From contig JAEWJX010000079.1 in the NCBI GenBank assembly GCA_023386365.1, forward strand, positions 6,868 to 70,867: DNA of 64,000 nucleotides, in the 5' to 3' direction. Below, piece after piece: positions 8,143 to 15,844 of this stretch (its first letter is position 1; each line of letters opens with the position of its first letter). The position numbers and the translations under genes are program-made. This DNA comes from Actinomycetes bacterium (GTDB lineage: Bacteria; Actinomycetota; Actinomycetes; Actinomycetales; Microbacteriaceae). Under the pieces are notes generated by a model that ran no database searches, was not told where the DNA came from, and saw only the letters and a program-made list of their open reading frames with translations.

Positions 8143-9053
8143 CGGGGGTCCAGGCGCACGCCGTGCACCCCGTTGTGGTACCGCAACCCCGGGAACACGG
8201 CCTGGACGGTGAACCCGACACCGGGCACCGCGTGCGCCTCGAAGACGCCGCCGAACAACTCCGCGCGTTCCCGCATCTCGGTGATGCCGCGCCCCGACGG
8301 GGCCTGGGTGAGCGCCGCGAGGTCGTCGTCGACGGTGTAGTTCTGCTTCTGGGCCTCGGCGTAGGGGTCGCGTCCGTTGCGGATCGCTTCGGCGCGGGTG
8401 CCGTCGTCTTCGACGAGAAGCTGGAGGCCGTCGTCGGTCCAGGTGAACGACACCTTCGCCCGGGTGCCTTCACCGCCGTGGGCCAGAGCGTTGCTGAGGG
8501 CCTCCTGCAGGATGCGGAAGATCGCGAGCTCTGCACCATGGCGGAGTTCGTGGCGGTCGCCGTGCTCCTGGAACTCGACGTCGAGGCCCGCGTCGCGCAT
8601 CACCTTGAACAGCTCACGCACGGAGGAAAGGCCGGGCTGCGGAGCGGCTTCCGCCTCGCCGTCGCGCACCACGGTCATCACGCGGCGGAGGTCGGCGAGG
8701 GTGGCGCGGGCGGAGTCGGCGATGACCGCTGCGCTGCGGGCTGCGGCTGCCGGATCCTGCGAGGCCGCGTAGCGGGCGCCATCGGCCTGACTGATGATCA
8801 CCGACACCGAATGCACGGCGATCTCGTGGAGTTCGCGAATCATCCGCAGCCGGCTGCCCTGCTCGGCGAGCGTCAACTCGAGGTCGATGCGGGCGCGTTC
8901 CGCCGCCGCCCGCTCGCGTGCGGCGAGCTTCGCACCGCGCCGCGCACGACGCCACAGGATGAGGAAGGTGAGGGCCGCCACGAGGAGCACGGCGGATGCA
9001 GCGGCCAACACGACCACCGAGGTCATCGCGTTGGCGTTCAGCCAGGCGTCCAC
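8139..9053 (-). CDS. Sensor histidine kinase, HisKA_3/NarX type
   Basis: A 304-residue kinase with a single N-terminal membrane helix (about 12-34) and virtually no extracellular loop, so it senses in or at the membrane or in the cytosol. A basic coiled segment leads to the dimerisation/phosphoacceptor helix RELHEIAVHSVS (His76, with Glu replacing the usual Asp after it). The ATPase domain has the N-box ILQEALSNALAHGG and G-box SGRGITEMRERAELFGG. GTG 9053 has AGGAGG 5 bases upstream, and a TAGCAT -10 lies at 9102-9107. It heads the operon with the receiver and azlCD. Confidence 0.92.
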   Translation of the reverse strand: MDAWLNANAMTSVVVLAAASAVLLVAALTFLILWRRARRGAKLAARERAAAERARIDLELTLAEQGSRLRMIRELHEIAVHSVSVIISQADGARYAASQDPAAAARSAAVIADSARATLADLRRVMTVVRDGEAEAAPQPGLSSVRELFKVMRDAGLDVEFQEHGDRHELRHGAELAIFRILQEALSNALAHGGEGTRAKVSFTWTDDGLQLLVEDDGTRAEAIRNGRDPYAEAQKQNYTVDDDLAALTQAPSGRGITEMRERAELFGGVFEAHAVPGVGFTVQAVFPGLRYHNGVHGVRLDPR

Positions 9054-9101
9054 GTCATCCTCCTCGCCGCGCGGCTCCGGGATGCCGATGCGACCGAGAC
9101 G

Positions 9102-9107
9102 ATGCTA
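9102..9107 (-). promoter_or_regulatory. -10 hexamer upstream of the kinase-azlCD operon
   Basis: TAGCAT on the minus strand, about 50 bases before GTG 9053, which has its own AGGAGG ribosome site. No convincing -35 was seen. Confidence 0.4.
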
Positions 9108-9152
9108 GCGAAACCGCGGGTGGGCGGCCCGATCGGCCACCCACCCGGTCGA

Positions 9153-9458
9153 TCATCGCTGCGGCGGCTGAGGCTGTTGGGACCGCAGCACCTCGAGGCG
9201 GGCCCGGTACTCGACCTCCTCGATGTCGCCGCGGGCGAAGCGCTCCGCCAGAACCAACTCGGCGCTGCGGGCGGCCTGCGCGGACGCCCACGGCCCCCCG
9301 TAGGGTCCCCAACCTTGCGCCGCCCAGCGACGGCGACGCGTGGCGACGAAGGTGATGATGAGGCCGATGATCAGGAGCCAAAAGATCACGGGCACGAACC
9401 AGAAGCCCCACCCCCAGGGGTGAGCGTGGGCGGCCACGAGGGCGACGGTGGAGAGCAT
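9153..9458 (-). CDS. Membrane protein with C-terminal SHOCT domain
   Basis: A 101-residue protein. A hydrophobic helix (about 17-40) is followed by a basic RRRR stretch, a Gly/Trp/Pro linker and a SHOCT motif near the C-terminus (LAERFARGDIEEVEYRARLE). SHOCT segments are short oligomerisation-like motifs found at the ends of many bacterial membrane proteins. An AAGGAA ribosome site precedes ATG 9458. It sits between two complete two-component pairs on the same strand, downstream of the LuxR-type regulator gene and so possibly controlled by it. No biochemical role can be assigned. Confidence 0.82.
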   Translation of the reverse strand: MLSTVALVAAHAHPWGWGFWFVPVIFWLLIIGLIITFVATRRRRWAAQGWGPYGGPWASAQAARSAELVLAERFARGDIEEVEYRARLEVLRSQQPQPPQR

Positions 9459-9552
9459 GGGATGTTCCTTTCAACGTCGGCCCGGTCGGGCCGTCGACGT
9501 CTACGTTCGTCTCCCGTCGGGCGCCGCGAATCCGCCCACCGGAGTCTTCCCG

Positions 9553-10224
9553 CTACTCCCCCGGGACGACGCCGGGGGCGACGAGCCCCGTCTCGTACGC
9601 CACGATCACCAGCTGCACACGGTCGCGGGCGTGCAGCTTCGACATGATGCGCGACACGTGCGTCTTCGCGGTCAGCGGGCTGAGGAAGAGCCGCGCGCCG
9701 ACCTCGTCGTTCGTGAGGCCCTGCCCGACGAGCGTGAGCACCTCGCGTTCCCGGTCGGTGAGCACCACCAGGCGCGTCGTGTCGGGGGTCGGCGCGAGCC
9801 CTGCGCCCACCCGCGAGATGAGTGTGCGCGTGACACTCGGACTGAGGAGGGCGTCGCCGGCCGCGACGACCCGGACGGCGCGGAGGAGTTCGACCGGCTC
9901 GGTGTGTTTCACCAGGAAACCGCTCGCGCCGCCCCGAATCGCCTGCGCGACGTACTCGTCCAGTTCGAAGGTCGTCACAACGACCACGCGCACCTCCGCC
10001 AGCTGCGGGTCGGAGACGATCTGCTCCGTGGCCCACAGCCCGTCGCCGTCGGGCATCCGGATGTCCATGAGCAGCACATCGGGTCGTTCGCGTCGCGCCA
10101 GGGCCACAGCGTCCCGGCCGGTCGCCGCCTCACCCACGACCATCAGGTCCGGCTCCGACTCGAGCAGGCTGCGGAAGCCTGCCCGGATGAGTGCTTGATC
10201 GTCCGCGATGACCACCCGGATCAT
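9553..10224 (-). CDS. NarL/LuxR-family response regulator
   Basis: A 223-residue DNA-binding regulator. The receiver domain has Asp8-Asp9, phospho-acceptor Asp54 in LLMDIRMPDG and the Thr/Lys switch (VVTTFELD, FLVKHTEP). The LuxR helix-turn-helix spans about 150-212 (LTDREREVLTLVGQGLTNDE, then SPLTAKTHVSRIMSKL). The ATG overlaps the kinase stop by 4 bases, so the two are translated as a pair. A likely binding site is the palindrome at 11478-11493 upstream of the kinase gene. Confidence 0.95.
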   Translation of the reverse strand: MIRVVIADDQALIRAGFRSLLESEPDLMVVGEAATGRDAVALARRERPDVLLMDIRMPDGDGLWATEQIVSDPQLAEVRVVVVTTFELDEYVAQAIRGGASGFLVKHTEPVELLRAVRVVAAGDALLSPSVTRTLISRVGAGLAPTPDTTRLVVLTDREREVLTLVGQGLTNDEVGARLFLSPLTAKTHVSRIMSKLHARDRVQLVIVAYETGLVAPGVVPGE

Positions 10225-11420
10225 GCCGAATCCTCCCCCAGAAACACGGCCCGCACCGTGAATCCACCGTCGTTCGACACCTCGAAACGCCCGCCGAGCA
10301 GCTCGACGCGTTCGCGCATCCCGAGCAGACCGCGTCCCGGTTCGAACGCGCCCGGCGAGCCGTCGTCGCGCACCTCGACGACGAGACCGTCCCGGTCGGC
10401 GAGGACCACCGCCACGCGCGTGACGTCGACCCCGTGGCGCGTGATGTTCGTCAGCGCCTCCTGCACGATGCGGTAGGCGGCGGCTCCGATCGGGGCAGCT
10501 ACGTCGGTTGCCTTGCGTTCGTCACGGAATTCGATGGCCACTCCCGGGATCTCGGTGTCGCCGACCAGCGCGCCGATCGCGTCGAATCCGGGCTGCGGCG
10601 CGCGGGGCGCATCATCTCCATCCGCCCGCAGGACGCCCAGCACCGCACGCACGTCGTCGAGCGCCGCCTTGCTGGTCGACTTGATCACGGCGAGAGCCTC
10701 CGTCGCCTTCTCGGGGTGCGCCTCGGCGAGGTGCAGGCCGACACCCGCCTGCACGTTGATCTGGCTGAGGGAATGCGCCAGCACGTCGTGCAGCTCGCGT
10801 GCGATGCGCATCCGTTCCTCCTCCGCGGCCGTCAGACGGCGACGGGTTGCCGCCGCGCGATACTCGCGGATGCGCTCGCGCCGGGTGCGAATCGCCTCCC
10901 CGATCCCCATCACCAGGAGCAAGCCGAGGGTCGTCCCGACCACGCGGGCCGGATGCCAGGGCGCGGCCGGTGCGAGGAGCCCGACCACCAAGGCGATCGA
11001 CCATCCGAACGTCAACGACAGCCACGCCCACAGGCGCGCACCACGGACGATCGCACCGATCAGCGCGAAGGCGAGGGCGACCGGCGGCGGCCCCCCGCCA
11101 GCAGCGACCAGCAGGCTTCCGAGCGCGGCGCCGGTCGCGACGACCACGACCGGGCCGGGGAACCGACGCGCACCGATGAGCGCAACCGGACCGACCAGCG
11201 CGAGGACGATGGTGGTGACGGCTGCGGCGAGGTCGGGTTCGGTCACCTTCACCAGCCAGACGGCGGCCGGCAACTGGATGAGCGCGCTGAGGACGACAGG
11301 CACCCAGAGCCGGAGACGCCGCGACGGGCCCCAGGTGCGATCTGGGTCGCGGAACGCCCACGGGCCGCCGCCCCAATGATCGGCGCCGCCTGCGCCCGGG
11401 TGGTCCAACGAGCGCGGCAT
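10221..11420 (-). CDS. Sensor histidine kinase, DesK/NarX-like (HisKA_3)
   Basis: A 399-residue kinase with several N-terminal membrane helices (about 35-165) and very short loops, suggesting it senses membrane or envelope state. The cytosolic part has the phosphoacceptor helix RELHDVLAHSLSQINVQAG with the canonical HD pair. A HATPase domain follows with ILQEALTNITRHG-like N-box residues (observed IVQEALTNITRHG) and a C-terminal GRGLLGMRERVELLGGRF. ATG 11420 follows a TAGCAT -10 by 6 bases, so it is probably leaderless. It is translationally coupled to the LuxR regulator. Confidence 0.94.
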   Translation of the reverse strand: MPRSLDHPGAGGADHWGGGPWAFRDPDRTWGPSRRLRLWVPVVLSALIQLPAAVWLVKVTEPDLAAAVTTIVLALVGPVALIGARRFPGPVVVVATGAALGSLLVAAGGGPPPVALAFALIGAIVRGARLWAWLSLTFGWSIALVVGLLAPAAPWHPARVVGTTLGLLLVMGIGEAIRTRRERIREYRAAATRRRLTAAEEERMRIARELHDVLAHSLSQINVQAGVGLHLAEAHPEKATEALAVIKSTSKAALDDVRAVLGVLRADGDDAPRAPQPGFDAIGALVGDTEIPGVAIEFRDERKATDVAAPIGAAAYRIVQEALTNITRHGVDVTRVAVVLADRDGLVVEVRDDGSPGAFEPGRGLLGMRERVELLGGRFEVSNDGGFTVRAVFLGEDSA

Positions 11421-11426
11421 GGCACG

Positions 11427-11432
11427 ATGCTA
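11427..11432 (-). promoter_or_regulatory. -10 hexamer of a leaderless promoter for the DesK-like kinase
   Basis: TAGCAT on the minus strand ends 6 bases before ATG 11420. Confidence 0.5.
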
Positions 11433-11477
11433 CGCGTGCCGCAGCTGAGGCGACTCCCCCGTTCGGCGGTCGGCACA

Positions 11478-11493
11478 TACTCCCGTGGGAGTA
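11478..11493. promoter_or_regulatory. Perfect 16-bp palindrome, candidate response-regulator operator
   Basis: TACTCCC-GT-GGGAGTA has perfect 7-bp arms around a 2-base centre. Its centre is about 66 bp upstream of the predicted kinase transcription start, a normal distance for an activator dimer. Autoregulation by the LuxR-type regulator is inferred. Confidence 0.5.
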
Positions 11494-11503
11494 GTCGCCT
11501 GGG

Positions 11504-11992
11504 TCAGGCGGGACGGTAGCCCGCGAGGTCCCCCTCGAAGATCTCCGGAGCCAGGTAGACGGTCGGCACGAAGGCAGCGTGCAGGCTTCCGAGGCGGCGC
11601 ATCGTCTCAGGACCGACGAAGAAGCCACCCTGATCGGAATCCGAGAAGCCCAACATCAGGACACGCACGTCGAAGCGTTCGGCGAGAACCCGAAGCTCAT
11701 CCGAGACCGGCTCGAAACGCTCCGCGAGTCGGACGAGGCTCTCCATGCCGTGAGGATCCTCGTCATCGGCCACCGTGCGGGGCTCCTCGTAGATCCACGC
11801 ACCGTGCGAACGAACGCGATCGGCGCGCCGCTTGGAGGGCCACGGGTCACCGAACTCGAAAACCGTCGTGGGTTCGACGCCGAGCAGTCCCGTGATGGAC
11901 GCCATCCGATCCGAAAACCCACCGCCACTGATGCTGAGGGTGGCGACAACGCTGGTGATCACGAAAGCATGCCCCGTCCGCTCATCCGGCAA
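11504..11992 (-). CDS. DUF4279-like protein
   Basis: A soluble protein of 162 residues from the TTG at 11992. It matches the DUF4279 outline: an early beta strand (VATLSISG), a segment ending in ITGLLGVEPTTVFEFGDPW, a central HGAWIYEEP, and a second half with ELRVLAERFDVRVLMLGFSD. No catalytic motif is visible and the function of the family is unknown. No ATG exists near the conserved start; TTG 11992 or a GTG nine codons in (encoding the Val of HAFVI) are the options. With TTG it overlaps the preceding small membrane protein gene by 11 bases. Confidence 0.7.
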   Translation of the reverse strand: MPDERTGHAFVITSVVATLSISGGGFSDRMASITGLLGVEPTTVFEFGDPWPSKRRADRVRSHGAWIYEEPRTVADDEDPHGMESLVRLAERFEPVSDELRVLAERFDVRVLMLGFSDSDQGGFFVGPETMRRLGSLHAAFVPTVYLAPEIFEGDLAGYRPA

Positions 11993-12236
11993 CCGTGAAA
12001 GCCGCCGCCATGAGCAGAGGCGCGAGCACGCTGAGGAGGTAGAGGCCGGAGAGAACCGCTCCGACGACGACCGCGGCCGTTGCGACCACGTTGGGCCGCA
12101 GACCGAGGCGGCGAGCCTTGGCCCGCGAGATGAGTCCGAGGATCAGGCCCACCGGCGCGACGAGGATCGCGCAGATGATCGCTGCGACATCGAGACCGCT
12201 GGCCGGCGCCGACGCAGGCTGTGACGTTTCGCTCAT
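11982..12236 (-). CDS. Small DUF4190-like membrane protein
   Basis: An 84-residue protein. A Ser/Pro/Ala N-terminus is followed by two membrane helices (about 14-36 and 48-78) with a basic loop RAKARRLGLRPN between them, the arrangement of DUF4190 proteins. ATG 12236 is chosen because AGGGAGG lies 4 bases before it; the frame extends nine codons further but without signal. It overlaps the DUF4279-like gene, so both may form a small operon. Function unknown. Confidence 0.72.
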   Translation of the reverse strand: MSETSQPASAPASGLDVAAIICAILVAPVGLILGLISRAKARRLGLRPNVVATAAVVVGAVLSGLYLLSVLAPLLMAAAFTVAG

Positions 12237-12264
12237 GCAACCTCCCTTGGATCGGGAAAGCATG

Positions 12265-12294
12265 AAGCCCTGAGATCGTGAGAACTCAGGGCTT
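12265..12294 (-). terminator. Stem-loop terminator after tRNA-Asn
   Basis: A perfect 10-bp stem, AAGCCCTGAG (12265-12274) with CTCAGGGCTT (12285-12294) around a 10-base loop, starts 4 bases beyond the tRNA 3' end. There is no long U tract, as is usual in high-GC actinobacteria. Confidence 0.65.
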
Positions 12295-12297
12295 TGG

Positions 12298-12370
12298 CTC
12301 CCCGGCTTGGACTCGAACCAAGAACCTATCGGTTAACAGCCGATTGCTCTGCCAATTGAGCTACCGAGGA
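12298..12370 (-). tRNA. tRNA-Asn (anticodon GUU)
   Basis: A complete 73-nt cloverleaf: acceptor TCCTCGG/CCGGGGA, D arm GCTC/GAGC, anticodon stem ATCGG/CCGAT with loop CTGTTAA (GUU), T arm CTTGG/CCAAG with TTCGAGT, discriminator G. CCA is not encoded. It is followed by a stem-loop terminator. Confidence 0.97.
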
Positions 12371-12390
12371 TCGCTGCCGAAACAGCCTCG

Positions 12391-13386
12391 CTAGCTTAGC
12401 AAAGGTTCGGAGCCGTTCTTGACGACGCAGGTGGGCGCCGGGGTGGTGATCGAGCCGACCTCGACAGGGATGCCGTCGGCGCCGATCCGGAAGGTGGTGA
12501 CGCGATCCGAGAGCTGATTCGCGACATGCAGCAGCTCGCCGTCGACGAGCAAGTGGCGGGGCCAGCGACCGCCGGACGGCACCCAGCCGACCGCACGCGC
12601 GCCATCCGCTTCCAGAGCGACCACCGCGACGCGGTCCGCCCCACGGATACCGGCGAAGACGTGACGGCCATCGGCCGACAGCCCCAGCGCCGCCGCCTGA
12701 TCCGAGCCGGGCGTGGCACCCGGCAGCGGCAGGATCTGCATGATCTCGAACTCGGCACCCGCCGGGTCGAGGATCAACAACTCGCAACTCCATTCGCCCA
12801 GCGACGCCAGCTCCCCGGACGGCAGGGCGAGCAGGTCACGCGGGCCCGTCCCCTCCGGCAGCGGGATCGAATCGACACGCTCGAGCAATCCGTCGGCAGT
12901 GCGACGGTGCACATGGATGCGGTCCGCACCGAGGTCGAGCGTCAGCACGCGCCCGTCGGGCAGCACATGCACATGGTGGGCGTGCGGACCCTCCTGGGCC
13001 GGCAGAGGGCCCGAACCCGCACCCTCGAGACGCTGCGCGGGCGCCGACTCACCGTGCTTCAACACCACCACGGCACCATCGCCATAGCAGGCGACGGCGA
13101 CCGTGTCGTCATCCAGGAACGTCGCATGGCACGGGTACTGACCACCCGTCGCGACCACACCATCCGCGACCCACCCGTCGGATGTGCGGGCGAACCAGGC
13201 GAGCTCACCGGTGCCCTCCAGCGTGGCCACCAGGCGATCGCCTCGCACGGCGAGCCACGACGGCGACGCGATGGGGACCACATCCGGCGCGAGCGACAGA
13301 CCGTCTTCGGACGACGCCGCGGCCGCGATTCCGTCTGCCGTGCCGTCCATATCGGGCCCGTAGGCGCCGATCAGCAGCGCGCTCAT
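12391..13386 (-). CDS. Beta-propeller lactonase-family protein
   Basis: A cytosolic 331-residue protein built of repeated blade-like segments (for example HHVHVLPDGRVLTLDLGADR, then GLSADGRHVFAGIRGADRV, then PRHLLVDGELLHVANQLSD), the pattern of the YbhE/6-phosphogluconolactonase propeller family. Known members hydrolyse sugar lactones, but many relatives are uncharacterised. The ATG overlaps the stop of the upstream ABC ATPase (ATGA), making it the last gene of the peptide-type ABC operon. That suggests processing of an imported ligand rather than a housekeeping pentose-phosphate role. No signal peptide. Confidence 0.8.
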   Translation of the reverse strand: MSALLIGAYGPDMDGTADGIAAAASSEDGLSLAPDVVPIASPSWLAVRGDRLVATLEGTGELAWFARTSDGWVADGVVATGGQYPCHATFLDDDTVAVACYGDGAVVVLKHGESAPAQRLEGAGSGPLPAQEGPHAHHVHVLPDGRVLTLDLGADRIHVHRRTADGLLERVDSIPLPEGTGPRDLLALPSGELASLGEWSCELLILDPAGAEFEIMQILPLPGATPGSDQAAALGLSADGRHVFAGIRGADRVAVVALEADGARAVGWVPSGGRWPRHLLVDGELLHVANQLSDRVTTFRIGADGIPVEVGSITTPAPTCVVKNGSEPLLS

Positions 13387-14183
13387 GCCGAGAGCTCCGC
13401 GAGTCGACGCACGTACGGGTGCAACGGCTTCGCGAGCACCTCGTCCACCGCGCCGTAGCCGACGATGAGTCCCGCATGCAGCACCGCGATGCGGTCCACG
13501 ACGGTACGCAGTTCGCGGAGGTCGTGGCCGACGATCAGGGCACTGAACCCGAGCTCCTTCTGCAGCTCGGCGACCACCTGCAGGATCGGGCCGCGCACCA
13601 GCACATCCACACCCATCGTCGGGTCGTCCGCCACCAGCAGCTCCGGCTCGAGCACCAACGAACGGGCCAACGCGATGCGCTGGCGCTGACCGCGGCTGAG
13701 TTCATGCGGGAAGCGGTCCATCACCGACAACGGCAGACGCACCGCATCCACGAGCTTGGCGACCGCGGCACCCGCCTCCAGCCGGTCGTACCGGCGGTCG
13801 CGTTGGAAGATCGGCTCGGCCACGTTCTCGCCCACGGTCAGGTGCGGCTGCAGCGACGACCCGCCGTCCTGCGGCAGATACCCGATGCGGAGTGCGAGCG
13901 CGTCGCGTTGGCGTCGCGAATCCTGCCGCACCTCGCGGCCCAGGACCGTGAGGCGACCTCCGGCGATCACCGGGGCCTCGCGTTCACCCGGAGCCGTCTG
14001 GGAGGCGATCGCACGCGCCAGCGTCGACTTGCCCGACCCTGCCTCGCCGATCAGCCCCAGGGTCTCCCCCGCCGCCAACTGGAACGACACCCCGTTGATG
14101 GCGGGCGTCTCGTCGCGCCCGTAGACGAGCGTGAGGTCGTCGGCCAGGACGGCGACATCGGCGGGGATATGGCTCCTCGTCAT
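13383..14183 (-). CDS. ABC transporter ATPase with altered catalytic motifs
   Basis: A 266-residue nucleotide-binding domain of the peptide/nickel class. Walker A is intact (GEAGSGKST), with a Q-loop at GYLPQDGG and an H-loop His in VGHDL. Two motifs deviate: the signature is LSRGQ instead of LSGGQ, and Walker B reads LLVADDPT, so the general-base Glu is Asp. The D-loop is also unusual (MGVD). It overlaps the dual ATPase gene by 4 bases upstream and the lactonase-like gene by 4 downstream. A third ATPase beside an already fused pair is unusual; it may be a regulatory or weakly hydrolysing subunit. Confidence 0.9.
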   Translation of the reverse strand: MTRSHIPADVAVLADDLTLVYGRDETPAINGVSFQLAAGETLGLIGEAGSGKSTLARAIASQTAPGEREAPVIAGGRLTVLGREVRQDSRRQRDALALRIGYLPQDGGSSLQPHLTVGENVAEPIFQRDRRYDRLEAGAAVAKLVDAVRLPLSVMDRFPHELSRGQRQRIALARSLVLEPELLVADDPTMGVDVLVRGPILQVVAELQKELGFSALIVGHDLRELRTVVDRIAVLHAGLIVGYGAVDEVLAKPLHPYVRRLAELSA

Positions 14184-15844
14184 GCCGTCGATTCTCGCAG
14201 GGATGCGAGCGCCTCGCGCCGCTCCTCCTGCTCGACCGGATCGGGCACGGGCAGAGAGGCGAGCAGACGCTGCGTGTACGGATGACTCGGCGAACCGAGC
14301 ACCTCCGGCGTCGGTCCCGCTTCGACGACCTCGCCGTGGTGCAACACCACGACGCGGTGGGCGACGCGATCGACGACCGCCAGATCGTGGGTGATGAACA
14401 GAGACGCGAATCCGAAACGTTCCTGCAGTTCCTCGAAGAGCTCCAGCACGCGCGCCTGGACGGACACATCCAGGGCACTCGTCGGCTCGTCGGCAATCAG
14501 CAGCTTCGGGTCGAGCGCGAGCGCACGCGCGAGGCTGGCCCGTTGGCGCTGACCACCCGAAAGCTCGTGCGGGAAGCGGTCGCCGAACGCCTTCGGAAGC
14601 TGCACCGCCTCAAGCAACTCGTCGACCCGATCACGCGCCTCCCGAGGGTTCGCAGCAACGCCGTGGACGATGAGCGGCTCCGCCACACAGTCCGCGATCG
14701 TCAGCAGCGGATTGAAGCTCGTCGCCGGATCCTGGAAGACGAAGCCGAGTTCCTTACGACGGCGGCGGAACTCGCGTTCGCGCATCCCGAGCATCTCGGT
14801 TCCCAGCACCTGCAGCGAACCCCCAGTGACCGGGGTGAGGCCCGCCATCGCGCGACCGATGGTGGTCTTGCCGGAACCCGACTCACCGACCAGACCCACC
14901 ACTTCGCCCACGGAGATCTCGAAATCGATGCCCTTCACCGCGAGGAACGCCTTGCGTCCGAGGCGCCCGGGGTACTCGATCTGGAGGCCACGAGCCACCA
15001 CCAGCGGCTCGGATGCGGCGCCGTTCGGCGCACGCACGGGCCGCTCGACCAACTCGACGCGTGGAACGGCCGCGAGCAGTTTCTGCGTGTACTCGTGCTG
15101 CGGAGCCGAGAACAGCTGCCGCACCGGGGCCGTCTCGACGATCTCGCCCTGGTACATGACGGCAACACGGTCAGCGAGGTCGGCGACGACGCCCATGTTG
15201 TGGGTGATCAGCACGATCGCGGCCCCGAACTCGTCACGACAGCGACGCAGGAGATCGAGGATCTCCGCCTGCACCGTCACGTCGAGGGCAGTCGTCGGCT
15301 CGTCGGCGATCAGCACCGACGCATCCAGGGCGAGCGCCATCGCGATCACGATGCGCTGCTTCTGGCCGCCGGAGAACTGGTGCGGGTAGTCGTTGACGCG
15401 CAGCTCGGGCTCGGGGATCCCCACCCGGCGCAGCATCTCGACGGCGTGAGCCATCGCCTGCTGCTTCGTGTACTCGCCGTGGGACCGGAGCCCCTCGGCG
15501 AGCTGCCACCCGACCGTGAACACCGGATTCAGTGCGGTCGACGGCTCCTGGAAGATCATCGCCGCCTCGGTGCCCCGCAGCTCGCGAAGACGTTGGGGGC
15601 TCACCGTCACGATGTCTTCACCGCGCAGCACCACCGCACCCGACACCTCCGCGGTCTCCGGAAGGAGTCCCAGGATGCTTCGCGCGGTCACCGTTTTTCC
15701 GGAGCCCGACTCGCCGACGATCGCCAGCACCTCGCCGGGCGCCACCGACAGATCGACATCGCGCACCGCCGTCACCGCACCGCCATCGGTGTCGAAGCGG
15801 ATCTGCAGACCCCGGATGTCGACCGCGGGTTCCGTCGTCGCCAT
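14180..15844 (-). CDS. Dual-domain ABC transporter ATPase (peptide/nickel type)
   Basis: A 554-residue fusion of two complete ATPase domains, corresponding to DppD and DppF. Domain 1 (about 5-255) has GESGSGKT, FSGGQKQR and VLIADEPT. Domain 2 (about 285-545) has GESGSGKT, LSGGQRQR and LLIADEPTSALD. Both have canonical catalytic Glu and H-loop His, so this protein probably supplies the working ATPase pair. The real start is ATG 15844, sharing a base with the permease stop (TGATG). The frame is open for 62 more codons but that stretch is antisense-like and low in sense. Each domain ends in the family's C-terminal extension. Confidence 0.95.
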   Translation of the reverse strand: MATTEPAVDIRGLQIRFDTDGGAVTAVRDVDLSVAPGEVLAIVGESGSGKTVTARSILGLLPETAEVSGAVVLRGEDIVTVSPQRLRELRGTEAAMIFQEPSTALNPVFTVGWQLAEGLRSHGEYTKQQAMAHAVEMLRRVGIPEPELRVNDYPHQFSGGQKQRIVIAMALALDASVLIADEPTTALDVTVQAEILDLLRRCRDEFGAAIVLITHNMGVVADLADRVAVMYQGEIVETAPVRQLFSAPQHEYTQKLLAAVPRVELVERPVRAPNGAASEPLVVARGLQIEYPGRLGRKAFLAVKGIDFEISVGEVVGLVGESGSGKTTIGRAMAGLTPVTGGSLQVLGTEMLGMREREFRRRRKELGFVFQDPATSFNPLLTIADCVAEPLIVHGVAANPREARDRVDELLEAVQLPKAFGDRFPHELSGGQRQRASLARALALDPKLLIADEPTSALDVSVQARVLELFEELQERFGFASLFITHDLAVVDRVAHRVVVLHHGEVVEAGPTPEVLGSPSHPYTQRLLASLPVPDPVEQEERREALASLRESTA

